The notes under the pieces are model-generated. The model did not search any database, had not been told where the DNA came from, and saw only the letters and a list, made by a program, of their open reading frames with translations. From an uncultured Pelosinus sp. (lineage in GTDB: Bacteria > Bacillota > Negativicutes > Sporomusales > Acetonemataceae), in NCBI GenBank assembly GCA_900542835.1, contig UQPB01000045.1, positions 1-24,261 of the forward strand: a stretch of 24,261 bases of DNA. The letters are read 5' to 3'. This document shows positions 7,337 to 15,559 of the stretch, piece after piece. Position 1 is the first letter of the stretch, and each line of letters opens with the position of its first letter. A program made the position numbers and the translations under genes.

Positions 7337-9268
7337 CTAAAATTTCAATTTCACGCCGGTTCGGTAAATAGTGCCATTAATCCAGTTATCATAATCCTTA
7401 TAATCAAATATATTCTCTACGCCAAGGTACACTGTAGTTGTTGGATTCAACTGCTTACTGACTAATGTGTTCCAGATTGCATAAGTTCTGTTAGCCCCAT
7501 CTTCATCAATCCTGTCACCATACCAAGTTCCCCATAGGCTACCGCTTACGCCATTATTCTTATCGTTATATAATAGGCTGGCGGCAATTTGATGGCGGGA
7601 TCGATCCGGCAGACGAACTCCTGTTTTCTTATTTTGTGCATCAAGATACGTATAGGTGGCTTTAGCGGTCAGATAATCATTTAGTTTGCGGCCAACTTCT
7701 GCCTCAATTCCCTGCAGACGCGCCTTGTTAACATTGCCATAGGTTTTGTTTTTATAACCGGCTTGATAGCCAGGATAATCTGAATTTACTTCATAACTTG
7801 CAATCAGATCCTTTACATCGCTACGGAAAAGACCAATTTTCCCGGAAACCGGCCCATTTTCTCCTTCCCAGCTAAAGTCATAATTAATGGACCTCTCTGG
7901 ATCCAGATTTGGATTACCAATAAAATAGGTTTTGCCGGCCATAAGAAAATCATGATAAAGTTCTGTAGTCGTAGGAATTTTAAACCCATATCCAATATTC
8001 GCCTTTAAGCGACTATTGGGCTGCAAGCTATAGGTTGCACCAACTTTGGGGCTGACCGCACCGGAGAACTTATCGCTGCCATCATAACGCAAAGCGGAAA
8101 TGAACAGCAATTTGTCAGTTGCAACCCATTCATCCTGTACATATGCGGAGTAATAATCAAGTGTTGATTCCGAACCAGATGAGGTTTTTCCTTCTCTTGT
8201 TAGTGTATAAGGATTTTTTCCCGATTTAATCCGAGTACCCCGAACATTTTCCTGTCGATACTCCAGACCATAAGCCAGCAAGTGATCTTCCGCCGTAGGC
8301 GTTGTCGCATTTACCTCAAAGGTATTAATTGTCCTTTTAGTAACATCAAAGCTACTTAACTTGCCAGTTGTTTTATTGCGAACTTCGGAATCTTTATCAT
8401 AAACCGACTGGTAAAAGCGAACCTTATAGTCGGTATCCTCTATTTTTCCCTCATAACCGATGTGAAAATCGGTCCGTTCTTGATCAAGGACAGCAAGAGA
8501 GCTGTAATTTCGCTTTATTTTCTCTTCTAAATAATCAATACCAAAGACAACCTTGCCAGTTTCACTGGCCTGCCACTCGCCGGAAAAGCTAAATGGACGT
8601 CTAGTTCCATAATAGTTATTAGTAGTTCCATCGGCCTGGGAGTATGGGTCTTCATTACGTTCTCCGGCGCTCACGGACCACCCAAAACGTCCCTGCTTAC
8701 CACTGTCATAGCGTAGCAGCCAGTTTCGGCCATTGCTAAATGAGTCGGCCTTATGGCCTTCGAATTCCATAGTAAATTGGGGAGTATCTGGTCTCTTAGT
8801 AATAATATTAATAATGCCACCCATAGCATCAGAGCCATAAAGAGCACTGCTAGCCCCACGAATAATCTCAATCCGTTCCACATTTTCCATACTGATACGG
8901 TCAATTTCAAATCCATTAGAGCGTTCCAGGGTATTTTCGCCACTAATACGCCTACCGTCAATAAGAATCAGGACATGTTTTGAGTCGAATCCACGGATGG
9001 AGACGGATGAACCCTTCATCCCATCTACACCAAACGATATACCAAGAGATGCTTCCAAAGCCTGCCGCAGTGTTATTGCTCCCTTGGCCTGGATCTGTTC
9101 CTGTGTAATAATCTCTACCGGTACCGGAACATCTTTAACCTCCTGCTCTGTCCGGGTAGCGGTAACAACAACGTCGCGAGTTTCCACCGCCTCTTCGGCG
9201 TAGGCCGGCAGCGTCAGTGCCGCGGCGATTGCCAAACTCAGGGCGGCAATTCGTTTTCTTTGTAACAT
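7337..9268 (-). CDS. TonB-dependent outer-membrane receptor (first copy)
   Basis: A 643-residue receptor with a signal peptide at 1-24 (PAYA/EE), TonB box region ETRDVVVTATR (29-39), a plug to about residue 160 (NVERIEIIRGASSALYGSDAMGGIINIITKR) and a beta barrel that ends in Phe, as expected for BAM-assembled barrels. FKIP (429-432) and NPNL (452-455) stand where heme receptors carry FRAP and NPNL, with His439 between them, a position used for heme ligation in HemR-type receptors. The ATG at 9268 has GAGGAG upstream. It starts 27 bases after the hutW stop and so belongs to the heme operon. Its N-terminal box is almost identical to that of the next receptor while the barrels have diverged widely, and its DNA is AT-rich. 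Confidence 0.94.
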   Translation of the reverse strand: MLQRKRIAALSLAIAAALTLPAYAEEAVETRDVVVTATRTEQEVKDVPVPVEIITQEQIQAKGAITLRQALEASLGISFGVDGMKGSSVSIRGFDSKHVLILIDGRRISGENTLERSNGFEIDRISMENVERIEIIRGASSALYGSDAMGGIINIITKRPDTPQFTMEFEGHKADSFSNGRNWLLRYDSGKQGRFGWSVSAGERNEDPYSQADGTTNNYYGTRRPFSFSGEWQASETGKVVFGIDYLEEKIKRNYSSLAVLDQERTDFHIGYEGKIEDTDYKVRFYQSVYDKDSEVRNKTTGKLSSFDVTKRTINTFEVNATTPTAEDHLLAYGLEYRQENVRGTRIKSGKNPYTLTREGKTSSGSESTLDYYSAYVQDEWVATDKLLFISALRYDGSDKFSGAVSPKVGATYSLQPNSRLKANIGYGFKIPTTTELYHDFLMAGKTYFIGNPNLDPERSINYDFSWEGENGPVSGKIGLFRSDVKDLIASYEVNSDYPGYQAGYKNKTYGNVNKARLQGIEAEVGRKLNDYLTAKATYTYLDAQNKKTGVRLPDRSRHQIAASLLYNDKNNGVSGSLWGTWYGDRIDEDGANRTYAIWNTLVSKQLNPTTTVYLGVENIFDYKDYDNWINGTIYRTGVKLKF

Positions 9269-9295
9269 GTAAGCATTGCTCCTCGTTTACTAAAA

Positions 9296-10684
9296 TCATG
9301 CCATTTTAGGCTGTAGTTGGGTGCCTGTCAGCAGTGCGTGCAGGCATTCTAAAACCGATTGGGCGATATTCATATACCAGAACTGGCCGGCGACCGTCAG
9401 CCGGGCGGCGACTGCGCCGCGTTGCAGCAGGCCCCGCGCTTCCCAGGTCTTCAGCAGCGGCTCCAGTTCCATGACCTCATGGCCGAATTGCGCCGCCAAC
9501 GCCTCCAGGCTCAGATGCCCTTGACGGATCTGGCTCAACACAGCGTTTTGCAGTTCCTGGATCGTGTGCGGCTGCCGCATCGCGACAATCGGCTTTTCAC
9601 CCTGATCGATGCGGTTAAGGTAGCTCTGCAGGCTGCGGTCAAGCGACAGGGAGATACCGCCAACCGAACCGCCGGCACCGGAACCGAAAGGGATAACGGC
9701 GTTGCCGCTCTTGGTCAGCGTATTATACATATTGCGCTCCCGGTTCGTCTTGGACCAATGGCAGACATTAAGCCGGGAGAAAAACGGGTTTTCCGCCAGC
9801 AGCGTTTCCGCCGCCGCAAACATTCGCGCCTGTTCGGCGACTGTCGCCGCCGGCGGCAGCCGCCCGGCGTCAATCGCTTTTCTGAGGTCGCTGTGTTCAT
9901 AGATATTCAGCTGATACAGGTCCCAGCCGTCAATCGCAGCCTCGCCCAGCAGCGCCAGATCCCGCTGCCAGACCTGCCGGTCCTGGTAGGGCAGACCATA
10001 CATCAAATCAATAATCACCGCTGCCTGATCATAGGCCGACAGCTGCCGCAGCCGCTCCAGAACAATGTCGCCGGCGTCAAGACGGCCGACAGCCTGCCGC
10101 ACCTGCGTATCAAACGACTGGACGCCGATCGATATGCGGTTGACGCCATTGTCAAGCCATGCCTCCATTTTCTCCGGCACCAGATCATGGACGCGAGCTT
10201 CCAGCGTCAGTTCATAATCATTAGCCAGCGGCAGGCGGCGGATAGCGGCTAGCAGTCTGGCGGCATTAGCGGCTGAAAGGGCACTGGGCGTACCGCCGCC
10301 GATAAATACGGCCTGAATGCGGCCGCCAGCCACATAGCGCTCGCGGCACCCCGCCTCAATTTCCCGCACCAGCCGGTCGATATAGGCATTTTCCTGTTCA
10401 TGGGAAGACACATTTTGAAAGAAGCCGCAATACAGGCAGCGGTGCAGGCAAAAGGGAATGTGGACATAGGCGACCCGCTTGCCCGGCGGCGGCGGCGCGT
10501 CCATCAGCCGCTGCCACAACGGCTGCCAATCCGACGGCATAATTGCGCCGCCGCGCAGGCCGGCATGCAAGACCCGTTTTCCGGCAAAGGCCGCCGCCAA
10601 CGGATCGCCGGTCTCCATGCCGACCAGCAAATCAACCTGCTCCGGACGCATTGCCGCGAACAAGCGATTCAGCCTACCGGTCAT
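9296..10684 (-). CDS. hutW: Anaerobic heme-degrading radical SAM methyltransferase (HutW/ChuW type)
   Basis: A 462-residue radical SAM enzyme with the HemN-like layout. The 4Fe-4S binding CX3CX2C motif is at Cys79, Cys83 and Cys86 (IPFCLHRCLYCGF). It is followed by the SAM-binding segment AVFIGGGTPSAL, and a winged C-terminal region is present. In the HutW/ChuW family the enzyme opens the heme ring without oxygen, with methyl transfer, giving the linear tetrapyrrole anaerobilin and freeing iron. I prefer this to coproporphyrinogen dehydrogenase (HemN) because of the N-terminal extension and the setting in a TonB/heme ABC operon. ATG 10684 shares one base with the stop of the flavodoxin gene (TGATG), so translation is coupled. 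It probably acts in the cytoplasm on imported heme. Confidence 0.9.
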   Translation of the reverse strand: MTGRLNRLFAAMRPEQVDLLVGMETGDPLAAAFAGKRVLHAGLRGGAIMPSDWQPLWQRLMDAPPPPGKRVAYVHIPFCLHRCLYCGFFQNVSSHEQENAYIDRLVREIEAGCRERYVAGGRIQAVFIGGGTPSALSAANAARLLAAIRRLPLANDYELTLEARVHDLVPEKMEAWLDNGVNRISIGVQSFDTQVRQAVGRLDAGDIVLERLRQLSAYDQAAVIIDLMYGLPYQDRQVWQRDLALLGEAAIDGWDLYQLNIYEHSDLRKAIDAGRLPPAATVAEQARMFAAAETLLAENPFFSRLNVCHWSKTNRERNMYNTLTKSGNAVIPFGSGAGGSVGGISLSLDRSLQSYLNRIDQGEKPIVAMRQPHTIQELQNAVLSQIRQGHLSLEALAAQFGHEVMELEPLLKTWEARGLLQRGAVAARLTVAGQFWYMNIAQSVLECLHALLTGTQLQPKMA

Positions 10685-11223
10685 CAGGCTCCTCCTGCCG
10701 GTGCAGCGCTGCCGGCAAGCTGCTGCCGGATGCCATCAAAAATCGACTGTGCCTGCTTCAAATCGTTGGCGTCAGGATGCTTGGCGGCTTCGCGATGGCG
10801 GGCTTCCCGCTCCGGTGTCATCGCGTGCGGGTGGTCGGGCGGCAGGTTCTTAAACTTATCGGCCAGCCGGGGCGTAACTTTGCCCTGGCAGATAAACGTA
10901 CCGACCAATTCATTGTCCGCAGCCAGCAAGGCGGCGGCGTTAGCCATCGACTTAGCGGCATGCTCGGAATCGGGATAAGCGCCAAGCGTAGCGAACAGTC
11001 CGACTTTTTTGTCATGAATTGTCCGCAAATAGGGCTCGGCTTTTTTATCCGCCGTGCCCCTGTCCACCCAGAAGCCAACAGCGACAAAGTCATAAGCGTC
11101 AGCCGGCGGCGCGGTCTCAACGCTGAACAGATCGGCGGTTTCGCCGAATACCTCGGCAATGGCTTCGGCCACCTTACGGGTGTTGCCGGTCACGCTGGAA
11201 TAGACAATCAGATTTTTTTTCAT
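10684..11223 (-). CDS. Flavodoxin, likely electron donor to HutW
   Basis: A 179-residue flavodoxin-family protein. The FMN phosphate loop is at residues 8-14 (YSSVTGNTRKVAEAI), and DFVAVGFWVDRGTADKKAEPYL and LFATLGAYPDSEHA correspond to the loops that flank the isoalloxazine. The C-terminal tail ends in APAGGA. The ATG at 11223 has CGGAGG seven bases upstream; a longer in-frame extension would enter the permease gene. Its stop overlaps the hutW start by one base. Radical SAM enzymes need a low-potential one-electron donor, and flavodoxins are known partners in other anaerobic heme-degradation loci, so reducing HutW or a reaction intermediate is the likely job. The partnership is inferred from coupling, not from sequence. 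Confidence 0.88.
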   Translation of the reverse strand: MKKNLIVYSSVTGNTRKVAEAIAEVFGETADLFSVETAPPADAYDFVAVGFWVDRGTADKKAEPYLRTIHDKKVGLFATLGAYPDSEHAAKSMANAAALLAADNELVGTFICQGKVTPRLADKFKNLPPDHPHAMTPEREARHREAAKHPDANDLKQAQSIFDGIRQQLAGSAAPAGGA

Positions 11224-11246
11224 GAACGCACCTCCGTTTATCGCAG

Positions 11247-11981
11247 TTATTCGTTGTAGCGCCGCAGCATACTGACAGCGCCCGTCAATAGCAGCAGACC
11301 GGCCGCGCCCAGCAACAGCGCATTTTGCACGGCTGCGGCATTCCAGACTTCCGTCCGGACCAGGGAATTTGCCAGGCTTAACGGCAAAACGCCAACAACG
11401 CCTGCCACTGCCGGCGGCAAATTTTTCAGGGGGAAAAACGAACCGCAAAAGAAAATCATTGGTGTAATTAAAAAGTTATTCACCAGGGAAATTTCGTCCG
11501 GATCGGATACCCATAAGCCAACGGCCATGCCCATAGCGGCAAAGCAAAAAGCGGCCAGCGCCATACCGGCAATACCGGTGGCAGCCAGAGGCGGGGCGTC
11601 AAACAGCAGCCAGGCAATTCCATAGAGCATCGCTCCCATCAGCATACCGCGGGTAACGCCAGCCAGCACCAGTCCCAGACTGGTTGCCAATGGCGAAACC
11701 GGGCTGAGCACCAAGGTTTGAAAGGTACGGAAGTGCAGCCGGCTGATACTGGCAGACAGCGAAGTCTGCTGGAAGGAGTTGGTCATTACTGTAATCCCCA
11801 GAATGCCTTTGGCCAGGAACGGCACATAGCCGCCGGGGACATCCAGGCGCGAACCAAGCCCCATGCCGAACGCGAACAGGTAAATGATCGGAAACATCAC
11901 CGAGGAGAACACATATCCGAGCTTGCCGATTTTCTTGCGCATGAGCAGCAACTCACGCGTATATACTGCATACCAGCCCAT
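11247..11981 (-). CDS. ABC-2 type transporter permease
   Basis: A 244-residue inner-membrane protein with about six hydrophobic helices. It resembles the DrrB/NodJ-type ABC-2 exporters: N-terminal TRELLLMRKKIGKLGYVFSSVMFPIIYLFAFGMGLG, then SFQQTSLSASISRLHFRTFQTLVLSPVS, then ITPMIFFCGSFFPLKNLPP near the end. These systems usually export hydrophobic small molecules or glycolipids. The ATG at 11981 overlaps the ATPase stop by one base (TAATG), which pairs the two genes tightly. It sits between the heme importer and the heme-degrading genes in one operon, so the cargo may be a tetrapyrrole or a siderophore-like compound. That is a guess from location only. Confidence 0.87.
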   Translation of the reverse strand: MGWYAVYTRELLLMRKKIGKLGYVFSSVMFPIIYLFAFGMGLGSRLDVPGGYVPFLAKGILGITVMTNSFQQTSLSASISRLHFRTFQTLVLSPVSPLATSLGLVLAGVTRGMLMGAMLYGIAWLLFDAPPLAATGIAGMALAAFCFAAMGMAVGLWVSDPDEISLVNNFLITPMIFFCGSFFPLKNLPPAVAGVVGVLPLSLANSLVRTEVWNAAAVQNALLLGAAGLLLLTGAVSMLRRYNE

Positions 11982-12739
11982 TACCCGTGCTCCTCCCTGA
12001 CCAATTGTAGAAAGGCAGCTTCCAGCGTCATGGCTGAATCAGCCCTCTGCCCGGCCATTTGCTTTAAGCTCTCCGGCGTTCCCTCCGCCGCAATCCGGCC
12101 CGCTTTCAGCAGGGCGATGCGGCGGCAAAGCGCATCGGCTTCCTCCATATAGTGGGTTGTCATGACCACCGTTTTGCCGGCGTCGGCCAGTTCCCGGACA
12201 ATTCGCCAGATCTCCTGGCGCACGTCGGGATCCAGGCCGACCGTCGGCTCGTCTAATAACAGCAGCTGCGGCTCCGGCAGCAGCGCTCTGGCGATCAGCG
12301 CCCGACGCGCCATGCCGCCAGACAGGTAGCCGACCTTTTTGGCTTGCAACGGCAGCAGATCAAACTGACGCATGATCGCCTCCACCCGCTGCCGGGGTGA
12401 AGTGACGCCAAACAAACGGGCATAAACCAACAGCGCTTCGGCAACGGTCAATTCCCGTTCCAGGTTGCTTTCCTGCGGCACCAGGCCGACAAAGCGGTTA
12501 CGCGCCTCGCGGCTGGCGGCGGCCGCCAGTGTTACCGAACCAGCATCCGGCCGACTAAGACCGGCGATCAGTTTCATCAGCGTGGTTTTGCCCGCCCCGT
12601 TAGGACCGAGCAGTCCAAAGATTTCGCCGCGGTTAACCGTAAGCGAAACCCCATTGATCACCGAAGCACCGCTATAGCTCTTACAAACCTGATGCAAAGC
12701 CAGAACCGGCTCAGGCGCCGCAGGACAGGCAGATGTCAT
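11981..12739 (-). CDS. ABC-2 type transporter ATP-binding protein
   Basis: An ABC ATPase of about 252 residues that drives the adjacent ABC-2 permease. It has Walker A GPNGAGKTT, Q-loop VPQESNLE, signature LSGGMARRA, Walker B LLLLDEPTVGLD and switch His in MTTHYMEEAD, so it should be active. This is the DrrA/NodI-like subgroup. The start is uncertain: ATG 12739 lacks a ribosome binding site, while TTG 12754 lies eleven bases after GGGAGG and would add five residues. Either start falls inside the 3' end of the heme-importer ATPase gene (overlap of 29 or 44 bases), so the two cistrons are coupled. Confidence 0.88.
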   Translation of the reverse strand: MTSACPAAPEPVLALHQVCKSYSGASVINGVSLTVNRGEIFGLLGPNGAGKTTLMKLIAGLSRPDAGSVTLAAAASREARNRFVGLVPQESNLERELTVAEALLVYARLFGVTSPRQRVEAIMRQFDLLPLQAKKVGYLSGGMARRALIARALLPEPQLLLLDEPTVGLDPDVRQEIWRIVRELADAGKTVVMTTHYMEEADALCRRIALLKAGRIAAEGTPESLKQMAGQRADSAMTLEAAFLQLVREEHG

Positions 12740-13517
12740 GTGGGAAGCAGACAAGATGCGAACAACCTCCCTGCTCAACTGTCATAACCGTTGTTTCCAC
12801 ACCGTACAACTGCCGCAGATTGGCGGCGGTGAAAACCTCCTCGACCCTGCCATCGGCAAATACAGTCCCCTGTTTAACAGCAATAATCCGCTGGCTGAAG
12901 CGGGCGGCGTGGTTCAAATCATGCAGCACCATTACAACCGTAATCTGACGCTCCCGCTGCAATCGCTGCACCAAATTCATCAGTTCCAGCTGATGGAAAA
13001 TATCCAAATAGGTAGTTGGCTCATCCAACAATAAAATCTGTGGTTCCTGTGCCAATGCCATTGCCAGCCAGGCCCGCTGCCGTTCACCGCCGGAGAGTGT
13101 ATCGAGGCGGCGATAAGCGAAAGCCTCGACACCGGTAGCACGAATTGCCTCCCAGATGCAATCCTGATCGGCGTCAGTTGCTTTGCTGAACAGTCCCTGA
13201 TACGGCGAACGGCCATAAGCGACCAGATCAAAAACCGTCAAATCGGCCGGCGCCTGCACTGACTGCGGCAGCACCGCCATGATCCGGGCCACTGCGTTCG
13301 GATTCATTTGCTGAATATCCCTGCCGTCAAGAAGGATGCCGCCGGCCTGAGGCGGCAGCAGCCGGCTCAGCGCTTTCAACAGCGTCGATTTACCAGAGCC
13401 ATTGGGGCCAATGATAGAGACAATTTCCGGCTTGTCGATTCGCAGATCGATGCGGGGCGCAATCACCTTTGTGCCATATCCCAGCGTCACGCCGCGCGCC
13501 TCCACACTGTGCGTCAT
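12711..13517 (-). CDS. Heme/siderophore-type ABC importer ATPase (FecE/HmuV-like)
   Basis: A 268-residue ATPase of a class II iron-chelate/heme/B12 importer. It has Walker A GPNGSGKSTLLK, signature LSGGERQRAWLAMAL, Walker B ILLLDEPTTYLD and switch His in VLHDLNHAARF. Past the ATPase domain there is an unusual tail with four cysteines, Cys252, Cys257, Cys263 and Cys266, plus His254 and His260, which could bind a metal or cluster. The ATG at 13517 overlaps the permease stop by four bases (ATGA). It works with the permease and binding protein encoded just upstream. Heme is the probable substrate because the operon carries hutW; a ferric chelate cannot be excluded. Confidence 0.92.
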   Translation of the reverse strand: MTHSVEARGVTLGYGTKVIAPRIDLRIDKPEIVSIIGPNGSGKSTLLKALSRLLPPQAGGILLDGRDIQQMNPNAVARIMAVLPQSVQAPADLTVFDLVAYGRSPYQGLFSKATDADQDCIWEAIRATGVEAFAYRRLDTLSGGERQRAWLAMALAQEPQILLLDEPTTYLDIFHQLELMNLVQRLQRERQITVVMVLHDLNHAARFSQRIIAVKQGTVFADGRVEEVFTAANLRQLYGVETTVMTVEQGGCSHLVCFPHDICLSCGA

Positions 13518-14521
13518 GTGCGCATACCTCGCTTTCGCAATAAATACAGGAAAAACGGCGCGCCGAGAAACGCCATAAAGATGCCAACCGGGACCTCGAC
13601 CGGGCTGAAGACAGTCCTCGCCACCGTATCGGCAGCTACGACCAACGCCGCCCCCAGCAGAGCCGAACAGGGCAGCAGGTACTCAAAGTCGGATCCGACC
13701 ATCATCCGGGTAATATGCGGCACTACCAGGCCGACAAACCCCAGCAGGCCAGCCACGCTGACCGCGGAAGCCGCCAGCAGCGCCGCCAGCAGCACCAGCA
13801 GCACGCGAGCCGCCTCTACCCGTACGCCAAGCCCCCTGGCGACTTCATCACCGAGCTGCAGCATATTCAGATAGCGGCAGCCGATCGCCGTTCCCGCCAG
13901 TCCAATCAGGCTGTACGGCAAAATCATCCGCACATGGTCCCAGCTGCGCCCCTGCAGGCCGCCAGCCATCCAGTTGACGGTTCCCTGCACCTTATCGGAG
14001 TGAAACACCATCAGCGCGCTCATCACCCCGCCAAAGAATGCGGCGACGGCAACGCCGGCCAGAATCAGCCGCAGCGGATGCACGCCCCGTTCCCAGGCCA
14101 GCAAAAACACCACCGCCAGCGCCAGGATCGCGCCGGCAAAGGCGGCTAACGGCACCAGCGAGCTGTATACAGGCCATAGAATCATCACCAGCATCGCCGC
14201 CAGTCCGGCTCCGGCTGAAACGCCGATAATGCCGGGATCGGCCAGAGGATTGCGCAGAATTCCCTGCAGAATGCAGCCGGCCAGAGCCAGATTCATGCCA
14301 GTAAAGGCGCCGGCCAGAACGCGGGGAATACGGATATTGTGGATAATCTGATACGATTCACCGCCGCTTTGACCGGCCAGCGTCTGCCAGATTTCCGGCA
14401 GACTGACATTGACCGCCCCGACGATAATACCGCTCAACAGCGCGGCCGCGACAGCGGCAATGCCGGCAACACCAACCAGCGTTCGCAGCCGGGCGCGGGG
14501 ATCAAGGATCAATTCTTTCAA
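13514..14521 (-). CDS. Heme/siderophore-type ABC importer permease (FecCD/BtuC family)
   Basis: A 335-residue FecCD/BtuC/HmuU-family permease with about ten hydrophobic helices, the expected size. Family signatures include IRIPRVLAGAFTGMNLALAGCILQ, NPLADPGIIGVSAGAG and the cytoplasmic coupling segment LLGFVGLVVPHITRMMVGSD. It forms a homodimeric channel in the inner membrane. The start is TTG at 14521, chosen because GGAGG lies seven bases upstream. It overlaps the stop of the binding-protein gene by four bases (TTGA), and its own stop overlaps the ATPase start by four. Confidence 0.93.
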   Translation of the reverse strand: MKELILDPRARLRTLVGVAGIAAVAAALLSGIIVGAVNVSLPEIWQTLAGQSGGESYQIIHNIRIPRVLAGAFTGMNLALAGCILQGILRNPLADPGIIGVSAGAGLAAMLVMILWPVYSSLVPLAAFAGAILALAVVFLLAWERGVHPLRLILAGVAVAAFFGGVMSALMVFHSDKVQGTVNWMAGGLQGRSWDHVRMILPYSLIGLAGTAIGCRYLNMLQLGDEVARGLGVRVEAARVLLVLLAALLAASAVSVAGLLGFVGLVVPHITRMMVGSDFEYLLPCSALLGAALVVAADTVARTVFSPVEVPVGIFMAFLGAPFFLYLLRKRGMRT

Positions 14522-15495
14522 CGCGCCACCTCCGGATAAAGCAGTCCGTCCAGTACGGTCAGAGCCTCACCGACACGGGTGCCGGGATTAACGGCGAACA
14601 AATGATAGGGAAGCTGATGCACCCGGTTGTCTTTCACAGCCTTCAAACCCTGCCAGGCAGGATGGGCGGCCAGCTCGGCGCGAAACTTTTCCCCGACCTT
14701 GGTATCGGAGCTATGAGTAATCAGCAGAATAACATCCGGATTGCTCTTGCTGACATATTCCAGGCTTAACGGCAGGTAGTTCAGCTTTTTGCCGACTCCT
14801 TCCTGACCATCGGCAATATTCTGCCCTCCCAGCCGCCGCAGCAGATCGCCGGAAAAACTGTTACTGGTGGCCATGTTGAAACTTTCTGTCGACCCCCAGA
14901 CAATCAGTGCCTTAACCGGCGGACGCGCACCGCCGTTACGCTCCAGCAGACGTTTATAACCGTCCTCTATCCGGCCAACGGCGGCGGCCGCTTGTTCCGT
15001 TTGGCCAGTTAACTCGCCGTAAAAATGCAGTGTATCCAGAATCTGCTGATAATTATCCAGCATCTGCAATAATATCGGGATACCTGCCTTCTCCAGCACC
15101 GGCAGCAGTTGGTGATGCGGCGGTACGTTAACCCCCAGCACCAAATCCGGTTTCAGAGCAATGATCTGTTCGACATTGGGGCTGGCCGTCGTTCCCACTG
15201 CCGGTACGGCTGCCGTCGCCGCCTTAACCGTGTCCGGCAGCGCTTCGGTCGTCGGTTTGCCGACCGCCTTGCCGCCAGCGGCGTAAAACAAGTCCAGGTT
15301 TGACGCGTTTAACACAATAACCCGCTGCGGCCTGACCGGTATCGCCACCGTCCGTCCGGCACTGTCGGTCACTGTCCGCATTGCCGCCGCAGCCGGCTGT
15401 TCTGCCGGCTGTTCTGTCCGAAACAGCAAAAAAGCACCGGCCGCCAGCGCGCCGATCATCAATAAACTAAATAGCCTGCCCATGAGGCTGTTCAC
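14518..15495 (-). CDS. Heme/siderophore-type ABC importer binding protein
   Basis: A 325-residue periplasmic binding protein of the iron-chelate/heme/B12 class (Peripla_BP_2), with the usual opening RTVTDSAGRTVAIPVRPQRVIVL and segments NVEQIIALKPDLVLG and NPDVILLITHS. The N-terminal hydrophobic stretch (about residues 7-25) has no lipobox, and I see no cysteine in the whole protein, so it is either released into a periplasm or held by an uncleaved helix. The start may be GTG 15495 (GGGGTGGAG close upstream) or ATG 15483. The 64-base AT-rich gap that follows tonB is the widest in this part of the operon and shows no clear promoter. It delivers ligand to the FecCD-type permease. Confidence 0.9.
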   Translation of the reverse strand: MNSLMGRLFSLLMIGALAAGAFLLFRTEQPAEQPAAAAMRTVTDSAGRTVAIPVRPQRVIVLNASNLDLFYAAGGKAVGKPTTEALPDTVKAATAAVPAVGTTASPNVEQIIALKPDLVLGVNVPPHHQLLPVLEKAGIPILLQMLDNYQQILDTLHFYGELTGQTEQAAAAVGRIEDGYKRLLERNGGARPPVKALIVWGSTESFNMATSNSFSGDLLRRLGGQNIADGQEGVGKKLNYLPLSLEYVSKSNPDVILLITHSSDTKVGEKFRAELAAHPAWQGLKAVKDNRVHQLPYHLFAVNPGTRVGEALTVLDGLLYPEVAR

Positions 15496-15559
15496 AGCTC
15501 CACCCCATTTTCAATTATTTATTATTGCGTATTTGCGATCTAAAAGTTAGGCCAAAATT

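Noticed and set aside
9359..10252. 297-codon plus-strand reading frame opposite hutW
   Set aside because: It lies wholly antisense to a gene with clear motifs, has no ribosome binding site, and its composition is that of a GC-rich shadow frame. The same holds for plus-strand frames at 1715-2575 and 19936-20688.
9296..10684. Oxygen-independent coproporphyrinogen oxidase (HemN)
   Set aside because: It shares the CX3CX2C radical SAM core, but the extended N-terminus, coupled flavodoxin and heme-uptake operon fit HutW/ChuW better.
15496..15559. Second Fur box or internal promoter before the binding-protein gene
   Set aside because: The gap is AT-rich with a weak CAATAATAAATAATTG symmetry, but it does not match Fur or sigma-A consensus well enough.
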